Assembly (NCBI GenBank): GCA_029258975.1 | Contig: JAPDJS010000002.1 | Location: forward strand, 1-64,000 | Length of the DNA: 64,000 bases | DNA from: Thermoplasmatota archaeon | GTDB taxonomy: Archaea > Thermoplasmatota > B47-G6 > B47-G6B > 47-G6 | Direction of reading: 5' to 3' | Part shown: one piece after another, positions 7,234 through 15,754 of the stretch | Layout: each line of letters opens with the position of its first letter | Numbering within the stretch: the stretch's first letter is position 1 | Notes under the pieces: generated by a model | Databases searched by the model: none | The model's input: the letters and a program-made list of their open reading frames with translations, nothing else | Told to the model about the DNA's origin: nothing | Program-made: the position numbers and the translations under genes

Positions 7234-7647
7234 ATGGAGTTCCTCTCTTCTTCTAAGATATCTAAGAAGAAGGCCAAGGAGGGTTTTGAGTATCCTATAG
7301 TGAGGTTTCCTAGGGAGTGTTCTGATATCATTGGGAAGACTGCTGAGATCTACAAGATAGATGAGGATAAGTTCCTGGTCATAGTCAAGGATAGTCCTAA
7401 GTTGGACAACAAGTTGTACAACCGTGCTACAATATCCAAGAATAAAAGAGATCATGAAATATCCTCTATCCAAAATATCTCCAATATCTTATCTCCTTTT
7501 CCATACGAAAATAAGAACAAGAATCTATGGTGCGGGGGCTGGGATTCGAACCCAGGCACCCCTACGGGACGGGGTCTTAAGCCCCGCGCCGTTGACCAGG
7601 CTTGGCTACCCCCGCACATAATCAATGTAACTACTACGTTCGATTGA
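7234..7647 (+). CDS. Candidate N-terminal fragment (int(N)) of an SSV-type integrase
   Basis: A strong AGGAGG site sits at the end of the preceding gene, seven bases before the ATG. The first 80 residues (for example YPIVRFPRECSDIIGK and VYK-like beta pieces) have good coding character. The frame then runs without break into the 3' end of tRNA-Leu and through it, giving a tRNA-derived peptide (CGGWDSNPG). In SSV-type archaeal elements integration into a tRNA splits the integrase gene, and int(N) reads from inside the element toward the tRNA 3' end, exactly this geometry. The catalytic half int(C) should lie at the other element border, outside the window. No tyrosine-recombinase active site is visible, as expected for int(N). 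The call is inference from context. Confidence 0.5.
   Translation: MEFLSSSKISKKKAKEGFEYPIVRFPRECSDIIGKTAEIYKIDEDKFLVIVKDSPKLDNKLYNRATISKNKRDHEISSIQNISNILSPFPYENKNKNLWCGGWDSNPGTPTGRGLKPRAVDQAWLPPHIINVTTTFD
7528..7615 (-). tRNA. tRNA-Leu (anticodon TAA)
   Basis: The acceptor stem GCGGGGG / CCCCCGC, the long class II variable arm and the anticodon loop CTTAAGA (anticodon TAA) are all readable on the minus strand. CCA is encoded at 7530-7528. Its 3' end faces the accessory region, so it is the probable attachment site. A TATA-like run lies at about 7665-7675. Confidence 0.95.
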
Positions 7648-7929
7648 TACTAGTAGTGGAAAGTTTATAATATTTTATATTGTCTTAAACATTTCTCAAA
7701 TAACGTATTTTTGTATAGATTTCATTGTGTGCATAGCCCTACGAATATTCAATATATCTTGCTATTTTCTCCGGATAATGATTGTGTTGGTGAGCAAAAT
7801 GCTGTTTATTTATATTCTTCCTAAAATACCCAAAAACGAGTTTCTTGTCATTTTGATCCCTACTGAGAAAATATAAAATATGGCTTATAGTTTATGAAAT
7901 GCGACTTCAAGATCATGGAGGTAATGAGT

Positions 7930-8442
7930 ATGGCCAGGAAGCCTGCAAAGATGTGGCGCAAGATAAAGGGTCCTGCATACACTCGCATGGAATATATCGG
8001 TGGAGTTCCTCACCCAAAAATTGTAATATTTGATATGGGCGATCCCAACGGAGACTTTCCAGTAAAAGTACATCTGGTTGCAAAGGAAAGTGTACAGGTA
8101 AGACATAACGCCCTAGAGGCTGCCCGTGTAGCTGCAAACCAATATTTAATGGATAAGCTCGGAAAGATGGGTTATCACCTAAAAATCAGAATTTATCCTC
8201 ATCACGTACTCAGAGAGCATAAGATGGCAGTAGGTGCTGGTGCAGACCGTGTGTCGAAAGGTATGAGAATGGCCTTTGGAAAACCCGTAGGAACTGCAGC
8301 AAGAGTAAAGGCAGGCCAAATAATAATGACGGTAAGAGTGAACAAGGATCACGTAGAAGTCGCAAAAGTGGCGCTAAAAAGGGCTGGTATGAAGCTTCCC
8401 ACTCCAATAAGAATTATTATTGAAGAGCCTTCTGCTTCTTGA
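7930..8442 (+). CDS. rpl10e: 50S ribosomal protein L10e (uL16)
   Basis: A protein of 170 residues with the archaeal L10e/uL16 start ([19 protein letters not shown]), the basic core with [13 protein letters not shown], and the [18 protein letters not shown] loop that reaches toward the peptidyl-transferase centre. uL16 organises tRNA binding on the large subunit. I chose ATG 7930 because GGAGGT lies seven bases upstream; an ATG at 7924 is too close to that site. The neighbour Elp3 is convergent, with only two bases between the stops. Confidence 0.95.
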   Translation: MARKPAKMWRKIKGPAYTRMEYIGGVPHPKIVIFDMGDPNGDFPVKVHLVAKESVQVRHNALEAARVAANQYLMDKLGKMGYHLKIRIYPHHVLREHKMAVGAGADRVSKGMRMAFGKPVGTAARVKAGQIIMTVRVNKDHVEVAKVALKRAGMKLPTPIRIIIEEPSAS

Positions 8443-8444
8443 TC

Positions 8445-10070
8445 CTAATTTTTGCTTCTATCTTTTACCATATAGGGTCCATAAAGCCTATACCCTAATT
8501 TTTCGTAGTATTCTCTTACACCAACCCCGCTAGTAACTGCTATTCTATCTACGCCCCACTCCTCAAATGCTATTCTTTCTGCTTCTGCCATAAGTTTCTT
8601 GCCAAATCCTCTATGCTGCCATTCAAAAACAGGTTTTTCACCCAACGGTACTGGCGGTCCTTCCACCTTTAGCTCCCTTACTATGGCCGTGGAAACTTCG
8701 TTTATTTCCTTCCTATGAGCCTTATTACTCGGAAGGCGTAGCCTTAGATATCCTATGAGTATGTCATTTTCTATGTCCTCAAAACTTAGAAACACTTCAA
8801 TACCTTCTGACGCCCTGTATTCTCTTCTTATTAACTCAACTTTTTCTAGATTAGGCTCCATCCCTTCGTTAAAATATTTGAATCCAACTTCTCTTGCTCT
8901 CATTTCCATAACTTTTACTCCGCTTTCCCTTAGCCTAGATATCACTATGTCCCTCATGTGACTCTTTTTTGGTCCGGCATCTATAACATTCGCAGGAATG
9001 TCCCTCATTACCCTCTGAACCCTTACCCATGGAGGTATTATTTTAAAGACCTCAGAGAGTAACCTTACTACATAATCATCGCCTATAGGCGTGTATTCGC
9101 CCCTTTTCCACATTTCGTAGAGCTTAGTACCCTTAATAACTAGCGTAGGGTAAATCTTCAGCATGTCTGGTCTAAATCTCTCGTCCTCAAAAATTGTTTT
9201 AAAAATTTGAATGTCTTTCTCAAAATCGCTTCCTGGCAATCCGGGCATAATATGATATACAACTTTCAATCCTGCGTCCTTCGCTATTCTTGTGGCCCTT
9301 ATGCTATCTTCTACCGTGTGGCCCCTTCTTATAAACTCCAGGATGTCATCATAAACTGTTTGTACTCCTATTTCAACGCGCGTTGTTCCGTATCTTAGCA
9401 TTTCGTCTACATGTTCTTCAAAACACCAGTCTGGTCTTGTCTCAATCGTAAGCGCTACACAACGATGCCTTGCCTTCTCATTCTTTTTTATGGCCTCAGT
9501 TAGGCTTTTGGAGTGTTCTTCATTTAGCGCATCATAACATCTCTTAATAAACCAGTCCCTATACTCTCTAGGGCGTGCTAAAAATGTCCCTCCCATTATA
9601 ATAAGCTCTATTTTATCCGATGGTTGTCCTATGGCCTCAATCTGCCTCAACCTCTCCTTTACTTGTGTATAAGGATCATAATTATATTGAGCCCCCCTTC
9701 TTGCGGCAGGTTCTAAACCAGTATAACTTTGTGGAGTTCCAAAATCCACTCCGCCAGGACAATAAATGCACTTCCCGTGCGGACATTTAGCTGGAGATGT
9801 CATTACAGCTATTATAGCCACCCCAGCAGCTATTTTAGAGAATTTTCTTCCAAGTATGTAACGTACGTCACTCAAAAATTCTTTAGGCACATGAGATAAA
9901 ATATCCGAATCCTTAGGAACTGGAATCTTGAATTTTTTCGACAGCTTAATCTTGAATTTTTGAAGATCAGCTTTGTTTTTTATTTTTCCTTCCAAAATTC
10001 CTTTCAAGATTTCTTGTGAAACTCTTTTTAGAGTGTCTTCCCCCATATTTTTCTTCCCCGAAGAGCGCAT
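8445..10070 (-). CDS. elp3: Elp3: tRNA uridine-34 carboxymethyltransferase
   Basis: A 541-residue enzyme with a radical SAM domain (cluster motif CPHGKCIYC near residue 95, then GGTFLARPREYRDWF) and a C-terminal GNAT acetyltransferase domain (about 390-541, with HRGFGKKLMAEAERIA and the terminal YYEKLGYRLYGPYM). Archaeal Elp3 alone makes cm5U34 in the tRNA wobble position from acetyl-CoA and SAM. The length is normal for the family. The start could be the ATG at 10070 or the inner ATG at 10046; neither has a strong ribosome site. Confidence 0.95.
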   Translation of the reverse strand: MRSSGKKNMGEDTLKRVSQEILKGILEGKIKNKADLQKFKIKLSKKFKIPVPKDSDILSHVPKEFLSDVRYILGRKFSKIAAGVAIIAVMTSPAKCPHGKCIYCPGGVDFGTPQSYTGLEPAARRGAQYNYDPYTQVKERLRQIEAIGQPSDKIELIIMGGTFLARPREYRDWFIKRCYDALNEEHSKSLTEAIKKNEKARHRCVALTIETRPDWCFEEHVDEMLRYGTTRVEIGVQTVYDDILEFIRRGHTVEDSIRATRIAKDAGLKVVYHIMPGLPGSDFEKDIQIFKTIFEDERFRPDMLKIYPTLVIKGTKLYEMWKRGEYTPIGDDYVVRLLSEVFKIIPPWVRVQRVMRDIPANVIDAGPKKSHMRDIVISRLRESGVKVMEMRAREVGFKYFNEGMEPNLEKVELIRREYRASEGIEVFLSFEDIENDILIGYLRLRLPSNKAHRKEINEVSTAIVRELKVEGPPVPLGEKPVFEWQHRGFGKKLMAEAERIAFEEWGVDRIAVTSGVGVREYYEKLGYRLYGPYMVKDRSKN

Positions 10071-10203
10071 AAAGATGCTTTTAGTTACGAAGTGTGCGAT
10101 AAATAAGAAAGTTTTTCATGTTATATGGGTAACGGGAGCCAAAAAACAAGAATCGCTTGGATTGTGATCAAACGTCAAAATATAAAAATAGGAGAAATCA
10201 AGG

Positions 10204-10479
10204 TCAAGCTTTTATTATCGTAATTAGGAATATTCCTGCACCAATAAGGGCCCCTACGACCCCTCCTAAGAGCGCTATAAAGGACTGTACAAACTCTGTT
10301 CTATATGGCATCACATAGAGATATATCATAACGAATAACGCTACTATAGCTATAACGAGCTGTATGATTCCTGCGATCCTTGTTTTACCTTCTCCGAAGT
10401 AAACAGTCATACCACCCGTGAATAATAATGCTACGCCCAAACCAAGAAGCAACATCGACAAGAATGAACTAAATGCCAA
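10204..10479 (-). CDS. Small three-helix membrane protein
   Basis: About 92 residues with three hydrophobic segments (residues about 5-25, 35-55 and 65-90) rich in Gly, Ala and Ile, and very short loops. No family is recognised. A GTG at 10488 abuts the AAGGGGG ribosome run, so I prefer TTG 10479 with seven bases of spacing. It stands alone downstream of a separate promoter region. Confidence 0.6.
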   Translation of the reverse strand: MAFSSFLSMLLLGLGVALLFTGGMTVYFGEGKTRIAGIIQLVIAIVALFVMIYLYVMPYRTEFVQSFIALLGGVVGALIGAGIFLITIIKA

Positions 10480-10488
10480 GTTTGGCAC

Positions 10489-10798
10489 CCCCTTAATTGT
10501 GGTGTTTTCACGATGTTTTTAACGAATTTTTATAAATAATATAGTGTTTTAAAGTTTTATTTCTTTAAAATCAGTCTTCGTGCTCTTGTACTAAAATTCC
10601 CAATATGTTAGATTGATGAACTTGAATGGTTAAAAAGATATAAAATATATGTAAGCTATACTAATTAATGGTGTATATAAAAAGTTAAAGTCTTTCCAGA
10701 AGGTTGTTCTGGAAGTTTCTATTATTCCCCACTACGCATTCAACATCTAACCATGAATGCGTTGAAATTCAATATAATAATTAAAAGTGGTGTAAAAA
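10489..10798. promoter_or_regulatory. Divergent intergenic region with two hairpins before the Lrp gene
   Basis: The 310-base gap is AT-rich. Two clear inverted repeats stand close to the Lrp gene: TTCCAGAA / TTCTGGAA (10694-10701 and 10707-10714, 5-base loop) and ACGCATTCA / TGAATGCGT (10734-10742 and 10754-10762). The second ends 36 bases before the ATG at 10799, a usual place for an autoregulatory operator. Nothing else is evident in the gap. Confidence 0.5.
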
Positions 10799-11242
10799 AT
10801 GACTATTGATAAAAAAGATCTTAAAATTATAGAAATGCTTTCAAAAAATGCAAGAATTCCATATAAAAACATTGCCGAAAAGCTCGGAATAAGCGATGTC
10901 GCAGTAATAAAAAGAATAAGAAAACTAGAAAGTGAGGAAATCATTAGAAAATACACAGTTCGAATTGACACAAAAAAATTAGGATATAAAATATTGGCAA
11001 TAACAGGAATTGATGTAGACCCTGCCCATATATTTTCTGTAATAGAATCCCTTAAAAACAAGGAAAACGTGAGATATGTGGCCCTAAGCTCCGGAGATCA
11101 CTCCATTATGACAATAATATGGGCAAAAGACAATGAAGAAATTGCAAGAATTCACAAAGAAATTTCTGAGAAGGAGGGTGTAAAGAGGGTTTGTCCTTCG
11201 ATAATCCTTGATGTCGTAAAGGAAAACGATCCCTTATTATAA
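10799..11242 (+). CDS. Lrp/AsnC-family transcription regulator
   Basis: A 147-residue protein. The N-terminal helix-turn-helix (DLKIIEMLSKNARIPYKNIA, then a recognition helix with VAVIKRIRKLE) is followed by the RAM ligand-binding domain (YKILAITGIDVDP to the end). Lrp proteins form dimers or octamers that sense amino acids. It is monocistronic, and the palindrome at 10734-10762 just upstream is a likely binding site. Downstream lies a minus-strand gene remnant that overlaps its stop. Confidence 0.9.
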   Translation: MTIDKKDLKIIEMLSKNARIPYKNIAEKLGISDVAVIKRIRKLESEEIIRKYTVRIDTKKLGYKILAITGIDVDPAHIFSVIESLKNKENVRYVALSSGDHSIMTIIWAKDNEEIARIHKEISEKEGVKRVCPSIILDVVKENDPLL

Positions 11243-11383
11243 TTTAGAAACTAATTCTTTTGCAATCATTTCGATCTCTGCTTCCTTTTCCTTTGTAAGC
11301 ATCCCCTTAATCTCTATTACTCCCACAACATCAAAACCTGCTTTTTCTAGTTTTTCTTTCACTACCTTAGCTGCCCTAAAACA
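11237..11383 (-). pseudogene. C-terminal remnant, possibly of a flavodoxin-like protein
   Basis: The minus strand from 11383 to TAA 11239-11237 encodes about 48 residues with clear coding character: a helix (CFRAAKVVKEKLEKAG), a strand (FDVVGVIEIKG) and a charged C-terminal helix. There is no start codon, and an in-frame TAA lies two codons upstream. The helix-strand-helix end and the GFxVVG piece recall flavodoxin-fold proteins; this is a guess. The bases from 11384 to 11480 hold no matching upstream part, so most of the gene is gone. Confidence 0.5.
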
Positions 11384-11480
11384 TTTTTAATTAAGAATTA
11401 GTAGATTGGGCTTATTATAATCTCCAAAATATTAGCCTCAACAATCAATTGCATAAAAAGATAAGAAGGATAGAAGAAAT

Positions 11481-12188
11481 TTACTGAAGGCTCTTAGCAG
11501 CCCTCTGAAGATAGCGTCTAGCTTCTTCTACTTCTTCTTTTGGGACTTTTCCCTCTTCGTAACAGAACCACCAATCAAAGCACTTATAACTTTTGAGTCT
11601 TTCGTAAGCATCTCTAATCGTCGGGGGTGGCGGAACAATTACGGCATCTCCGATCAATTCATTGTTTGGCCAATTAGCTGGTAAAGCTCTTCCTATCTTT
11701 GAAACAAGTTGAAGTCCTCTAACAATTCTCAATATCTCGTCGATTAACCTTCCCATGTTTAGAGGATAGTATAAAATAGTCCTTATTATTCCCCTGTTAT
11801 CCACAACAAACACAGCTCTAACAGTGTGAGTCTCAGACTCTGCGTGAATCATTCCAAGTCTTCTTGCAACGTTTCCTTGAGGGTCTGCAATTATTGGAAA
11901 TGGTATCTCTACGTTAAACTTCTCTTTTATCCACTCTACCCACTTTATGTGCGAATATATGCTGTCAACGCTTAATCCTATTAACTCCGTGTTTAGTACC
12001 TTGAAGTCCTCATATCTTTTTGCAAAAGCAACGAACTCCGTAGTACATACTGGAGTAAAATCTGCTGGGTGACTAAATAAAACAAACCATTTTCCAGCAT
12101 AGTCATCTGGTAATTTTTTAACACCATGGGTAGTTGCTACCCGTATTTCAGGAAATTTTTCACCTATTAAAGGCATCTGTCCTGGCAT
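11481..12188 (-). CDS. Peroxiredoxin, Prx6-type archaeal
   Basis: A 235-residue thiol peroxidase that reduces peroxides in the cytoplasm. The peroxidatic cysteine is in [12 protein letters not shown] (about residue 48), and the family Arg is in the HTVRAVF segment. The long C-terminal arm has a Cys pair (CFDWWFC) as in archaeal Prx6 decamers, which use C-terminal cysteines for resolution. I chose ATG 12188, since GAGGTGG lies seven bases upstream; an ATG at 12203 would sit on that site. It is transcribed alone. Confidence 0.95.
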   Translation of the reverse strand: MPGQMPLIGEKFPEIRVATTHGVKKLPDDYAGKWFVLFSHPADFTPVCTTEFVAFAKRYEDFKVLNTELIGLSVDSIYSHIKWVEWIKEKFNVEIPFPIIADPQGNVARRLGMIHAESETHTVRAVFVVDNRGIIRTILYYPLNMGRLIDEILRIVRGLQLVSKIGRALPANWPNNELIGDAVIVPPPPTIRDAYERLKSYKCFDWWFCYEEGKVPKEEVEEARRYLQRAAKSLQ

Positions 12189-12364
12189 GTCTAACCACCT
12201 CATTCTAAAAATTATACATATCTATATTAAATATAAAACTTACTAACTTAATTTGGATATCTAAAATATTTATTTGACAAATTATTAGGTTAGAAAAATT
12301 AACTAAACATAAAGATGACAATAGGAAATAAAGGCCAAAAAGAAAAACGAACACAAAAGCAGGC

Positions 12365-12598
12365 TTAAGGCAATGCTCCCATTAGGGTTTTTGTAGAAAT
12401 TATCCCATCAATTTTCCTTATTTTGTTTAAAATTAAGTTACTGAGTTCTTCTAGACTAGAAGATACTACTTTGGCAATTATATCATACTCTCCGAACAAA
12501 GAGTGTGCCTCAACAACTTCTGGGATTTCAAGAAGTTTCTTCAAAACTTCGACTTCTTTGGTGGGTTCCACGCTTATTAGTACGTAGCCAACTACCAT
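12365..12598 (-). CDS. Stand-alone Lrp/AsnC ligand-binding (RAM) protein
   Basis: A 77-residue protein that is only the RAM ferredoxin-like domain: VVGYVLISVEP, then EVVEAHSLFGEYDIIAKV and the closing IISTKTLMGALP. The family lacks a DNA-binding domain and is thought to modulate full Lrp proteins or sense amino acids. A similar single-domain protein is at 57609-57851. The ATG at 12598 (MVVGY) follows GGTGA; an ATG at 12604 is also possible. Confidence 0.85.
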   Translation of the reverse strand: MVVGYVLISVEPTKEVEVLKKLLEIPEVVEAHSLFGEYDIIAKVVSSSLEELSNLILNKIRKIDGIISTKTLMGALP

Positions 12599-12660
12599 TA
12601 ACATTCACCTATAAATTGTTAGGGCGTTCTATGTCTAAATAATTTATTAACCGTCCTTAT

Positions 12661-13587
12661 CTAAACCTTTTGGGCCAGACCAACCACTTCGGATATGCTC
12701 TTGAAGCCTTTTTCTCTCAACCATCTTGAAATTTCAGCATTAATTTCATCAAAAATCTCAAATCCCCTCTTTTGTATTGCACTTCCTATTTGAATTGCCC
12801 TCGCCCCTGCAAGGATATACTCTAAAGCATGCTTATATGTGGATATTCCTCCAACACCAATAATATCACATTCAAATTCACGATAAATGTCCCAGACTGC
12901 TCTTATTCCTATAGGAAGAATTCCTTCGCCGCTGTAACCCCCATATATATTTCCTAAAATAGGCCTTAGTAAGTCTACATTGATCCTCAAAGCTTTAACA
13001 GTGTTAATAGCCACTATAGCATCAGCGCCTGCTGAAAGTGCGGCATTAGCAATGTCTACTATTGAAGTAACGTTAGGTGTTAGCTTTGGAAAAACAGGTA
13101 TTTTTACAGAGGCTTTCACGACTCCCACGACATCTTTTACAGTTTTGGGATCTGTACCTATTTCCGTTCCATAGCCCTTGGCATGGGGGCAACTTAAATT
13201 TAGTTCGACAGCATCTGCTCCTGCCTCTTCAACCTTAGAGGCAAGTTTCTGAAATTCGTCTGGTGTTGAACCAAAAATGCTTGCTATAATCACTGCTTCT
13301 GGGTAATCTTTCTTAAATAATGAGATCTCTTCGGATAACACTTCTATACCGGGATTGGGAAGACCCATAGCGTTAAGGAGTCCGCACTCTATTTCCACCA
13401 CATTAGGCCCATGATACGGTTCTCTTTCATACATTCCTGTGGACTTTGTCACTATGGCAGCAGATCCAGATAGATAAAGACGTTTCCAGAGTCCCGGAGT
13501 TGTATCAACCACACCAGAAGCATTCATGGTCGGATTTTTCAGATGTATTCCTCCAACAACAATCCTGAGGTTTGTATCTTTAACCAT
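12661..13587 (-). CDS. pyrD: Dihydroorotate dehydrogenase, class 1B
   Basis: A 308-residue FMN TIM-barrel enzyme that oxidises dihydroorotate to orotate in pyrimidine synthesis. The active-site cysteine typical of class 1B is in ELNLSCPHAKGYG, and the phosphate-binding end has GVGGISTYKHALEYILAGA. A PyrK partner is expected but is not in this window. I chose ATG 13587, which follows AAGGTGA; the ATG at 13596 lies on the upstream gene's stop. It is five bases from the Lon-like protease gene, so both are probably cotranscribed. Confidence 0.93.
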   Translation of the reverse strand: MVKDTNLRIVVGGIHLKNPTMNASGVVDTTPGLWKRLYLSGSAAIVTKSTGMYEREPYHGPNVVEIECGLLNAMGLPNPGIEVLSEEISLFKKDYPEAVIIASIFGSTPDEFQKLASKVEEAGADAVELNLSCPHAKGYGTEIGTDPKTVKDVVGVVKASVKIPVFPKLTPNVTSIVDIANAALSAGADAIVAINTVKALRINVDLLRPILGNIYGGYSGEGILPIGIRAVWDIYREFECDIIGVGGISTYKHALEYILAGARAIQIGSAIQKRGFEIFDEINAEISRWLREKGFKSISEVVGLAQKV

Positions 13588-13592
13588 TATGT

Positions 13593-15512
13593 TCACCTTC
13601 TAGTTATCGCATAAAACGTGGCTATGAAAATTACAAACATCAAAATAACAACAAATATTACTCTAGAGTCTACATTATATTCCTCCTCTAAAAGATTCGA
13701 ATTATTTCCAGACTCGTTTTGAGTGGTTTGAGGTAATGTGGGTATTGTAACATTTATTGTCGCATTACAGGGCTCTCCAAATGTTCTATACATCTCTACC
13801 CATGAAAGGGACAACTTAATGAATCCCATTGTAAGAGAATAATCCTTTGTTTGTAGGAAATAATGAGAATACTCGAGATAACTCACAGAGAGTGTTGGGA
13901 AAAGTCCCTGACGAATTAATTCGTCAATTTGATTTATAGCAACTCCTTTAAGATAAGCAATCTTGTCTCTAAGATACTTTTCTGACATTCCTAGAATGTC
14001 TAAAAACGCCTCTGCCATAGCTCTAGCCTGCACAGCATACATAAACGCCGCTCCTAATAGGTTCTCAGAATAGGCATTTTCTGCTAGTTCAATATACTTA
14101 TAGATGTCTCTTGAGGACTCAGTACCATACATGGATGATATATAAAGATATAATAACAATGCAAAAGAGAGCTCATCGCTAAACTCATTTTTAATGCTGT
14201 CAAGGTCAAATCTTGCCCCAGTATAATTCAGCCAGAAATATGCTGACTTAATCCGTTCTTGGGCATAGGAAAGTTGTCTTAAAGTAGTGATTAAATCGCC
14301 CTCTTTATAATACGTTTGGGCTAGTTTAAGCGATTCTTCGGCATCTAAAATTCGCATTTGTGCGGCAATTATGCCGTCGGTAAGATTATTTACAGTTAAT
14401 GCTGTCTTTGTAGCATTAATTTCCTCCTCTAGCCTCTTTGCAAGATCGCTTATGTATCCATCTATATCCGAGCCTGCTGAAACAATGTTGCTGAGGAAAG
14501 ATATCGTTGTGTTTGCTTGAAATGTGAGGCTTATAGCTGAGTAGTACATCCCGGCATTATATGCATCCTTTGCTTGCTGAATTAACTCCTTAGCTTTATT
14601 TATTTCATCAGAATACATAAACTTAGCAAGAGAACTCATTTTGGACAGAGTGATGTTTAATGTTTCTTCAGCAGAGATTATAGAAGCATATGCGTCTTTT
14701 TTCATGGAGTCAATTTTAATATACGTGTCCAAATACGTTAGGTATTCCTTCAAATTTGTTTTTGAAACGTTTAGATCCAAAAAATAAGATACTGCATCAT
14801 AAATAGTAAGTACTTGGGCAACATTCATATTATATCTTTCCATAGCGTATTCGCTTATATTCACGTTAACTACTTTCGTCTCTTTATAGGTAAACGGTCC
14901 AATATTATACTCCTTAACCACATACTCCTGCGTTATAATTTGGCCATAAGGAACCAAAAACGTTGACGCATTTATTTTTGCAGCAGCATCTACCTTTTCC
15001 TTTATTCCCCCTACAGCACCAATAGTTCCGTCTGGATTTATCATTCCCGTCATCACTACGCTCTCGTTGATATGCATCCCTAAAAGAGCAGCAATAGTAG
15101 CGATGGTCATAGCCCCTCCTGCTGAGGGTCCTCCTATAATGGGAGAGTCAGAGTATATTGTATACATAAAATCCCAATCATCAAATGTACCTAGTTTTTT
15201 GAATTTACTTGCAATTTCAAACCCAATTTTTGCTGCTATCCTTGCAGAAGCTTGCATATCCACCATTGTTAATGGCCACGTTTCAATATACACGTGTCCA
15301 GCACCTGGAGTTACTTTAACGGTTAAATAAGCAATTACACCATATCTTCCTTGATCTGTCTCTGCCACTGCTGGTATAGGTATTTCTGCAACTCTAAATT
15401 CTTCAGAGGCCTTAATAGAAACTAAAAAAGGATTTATGAAAATAATGAGTGCAAAAATTAGTATTGATATAAGTATCACCTTTTTCCTGACTTTTGTTTT
15501 AACTTTTAGCAT
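13593..15512 (-). CDS. Membrane-anchored Lon-like (S16) serine protease
   Basis: A 639-residue protein with an N-terminal hydrophobic anchor or signal (residues about 11-32), an S16 protease domain and a C-terminal helix (about 615-635) ending in RR. The catalytic Ser130 sits in GGPSAGGAMT and the Lys171 in VGGIKEKVDAA, the Ser-Lys dyad of Lon. There is no AAA+ module. The middle part (about 240-570) is helical and probably extracytoplasmic. This matches the archaeal S16 membrane proteins (COG1750 type). Its substrate is unknown. It is upstream of and cotranscribed with pyrD. Confidence 0.88.
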   Translation of the reverse strand: MLKVKTKVRKKVILISILIFALIIFINPFLVSIKASEEFRVAEIPIPAVAETDQGRYGVIAYLTVKVTPGAGHVYIETWPLTMVDMQASARIAAKIGFEIASKFKKLGTFDDWDFMYTIYSDSPIIGGPSAGGAMTIATIAALLGMHINESVVMTGMINPDGTIGAVGGIKEKVDAAAKINASTFLVPYGQIITQEYVVKEYNIGPFTYKETKVVNVNISEYAMERYNMNVAQVLTIYDAVSYFLDLNVSKTNLKEYLTYLDTYIKIDSMKKDAYASIISAEETLNITLSKMSSLAKFMYSDEINKAKELIQQAKDAYNAGMYYSAISLTFQANTTISFLSNIVSAGSDIDGYISDLAKRLEEEINATKTALTVNNLTDGIIAAQMRILDAEESLKLAQTYYKEGDLITTLRQLSYAQERIKSAYFWLNYTGARFDLDSIKNEFSDELSFALLLYLYISSMYGTESSRDIYKYIELAENAYSENLLGAAFMYAVQARAMAEAFLDILGMSEKYLRDKIAYLKGVAINQIDELIRQGLFPTLSVSYLEYSHYFLQTKDYSLTMGFIKLSLSWVEMYRTFGEPCNATINVTIPTLPQTTQNESGNNSNLLEEEYNVDSRVIFVVILMFVIFIATFYAITRR

Positions 15513-15681
15513 AACTAGGGCCTCCTAGTCCATTACTTCACTTTTCCCCATTGTATTACTAGATATATTGTTTTTGGTACGGTAGTAATAAACGCAGATT
15601 AGATTTTTAAGCAACTCCCTAGCAACGCTCAAGAATCTTTAAGTACTATAAATAGCATATTCATATTTTGACATAAAGATT

Positions 15682-15744
15682 ATGGCTCGAAGAGTGTCAT
15701 CATTTCCAAAAGAAAATAGAGTTCTAGCATTAAAGAATATCTGA
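15682..15744 (+). other. Possible 20-codon leader ORF before nop5
   Basis: Between the TATA-like CTATAAATAG (about 15645-15654) and the nop5 start lies a small ATG frame of 20 codons, basic at its beginning, ending in TGA at 15742-15744, eleven bases before ATG 15755. It has no clear ribosome site and could be chance. Confidence 0.25.
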
Positions 15745-15754
15745 AAAGGTGATG

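Noticed and set aside
1..7500. Second copy of the tRNA-Leu 3' end as element border
   Set aside because: I searched by eye for the GATTCGAACCCAGG segment and found none in this stretch; the border must be outside or lost.
7424..7621. Plus-strand frame across tRNA-Leu in a second frame
   Set aside because: It is a shadow of the tRNA; the frame that starts at 7234 is the one with a ribosome site.
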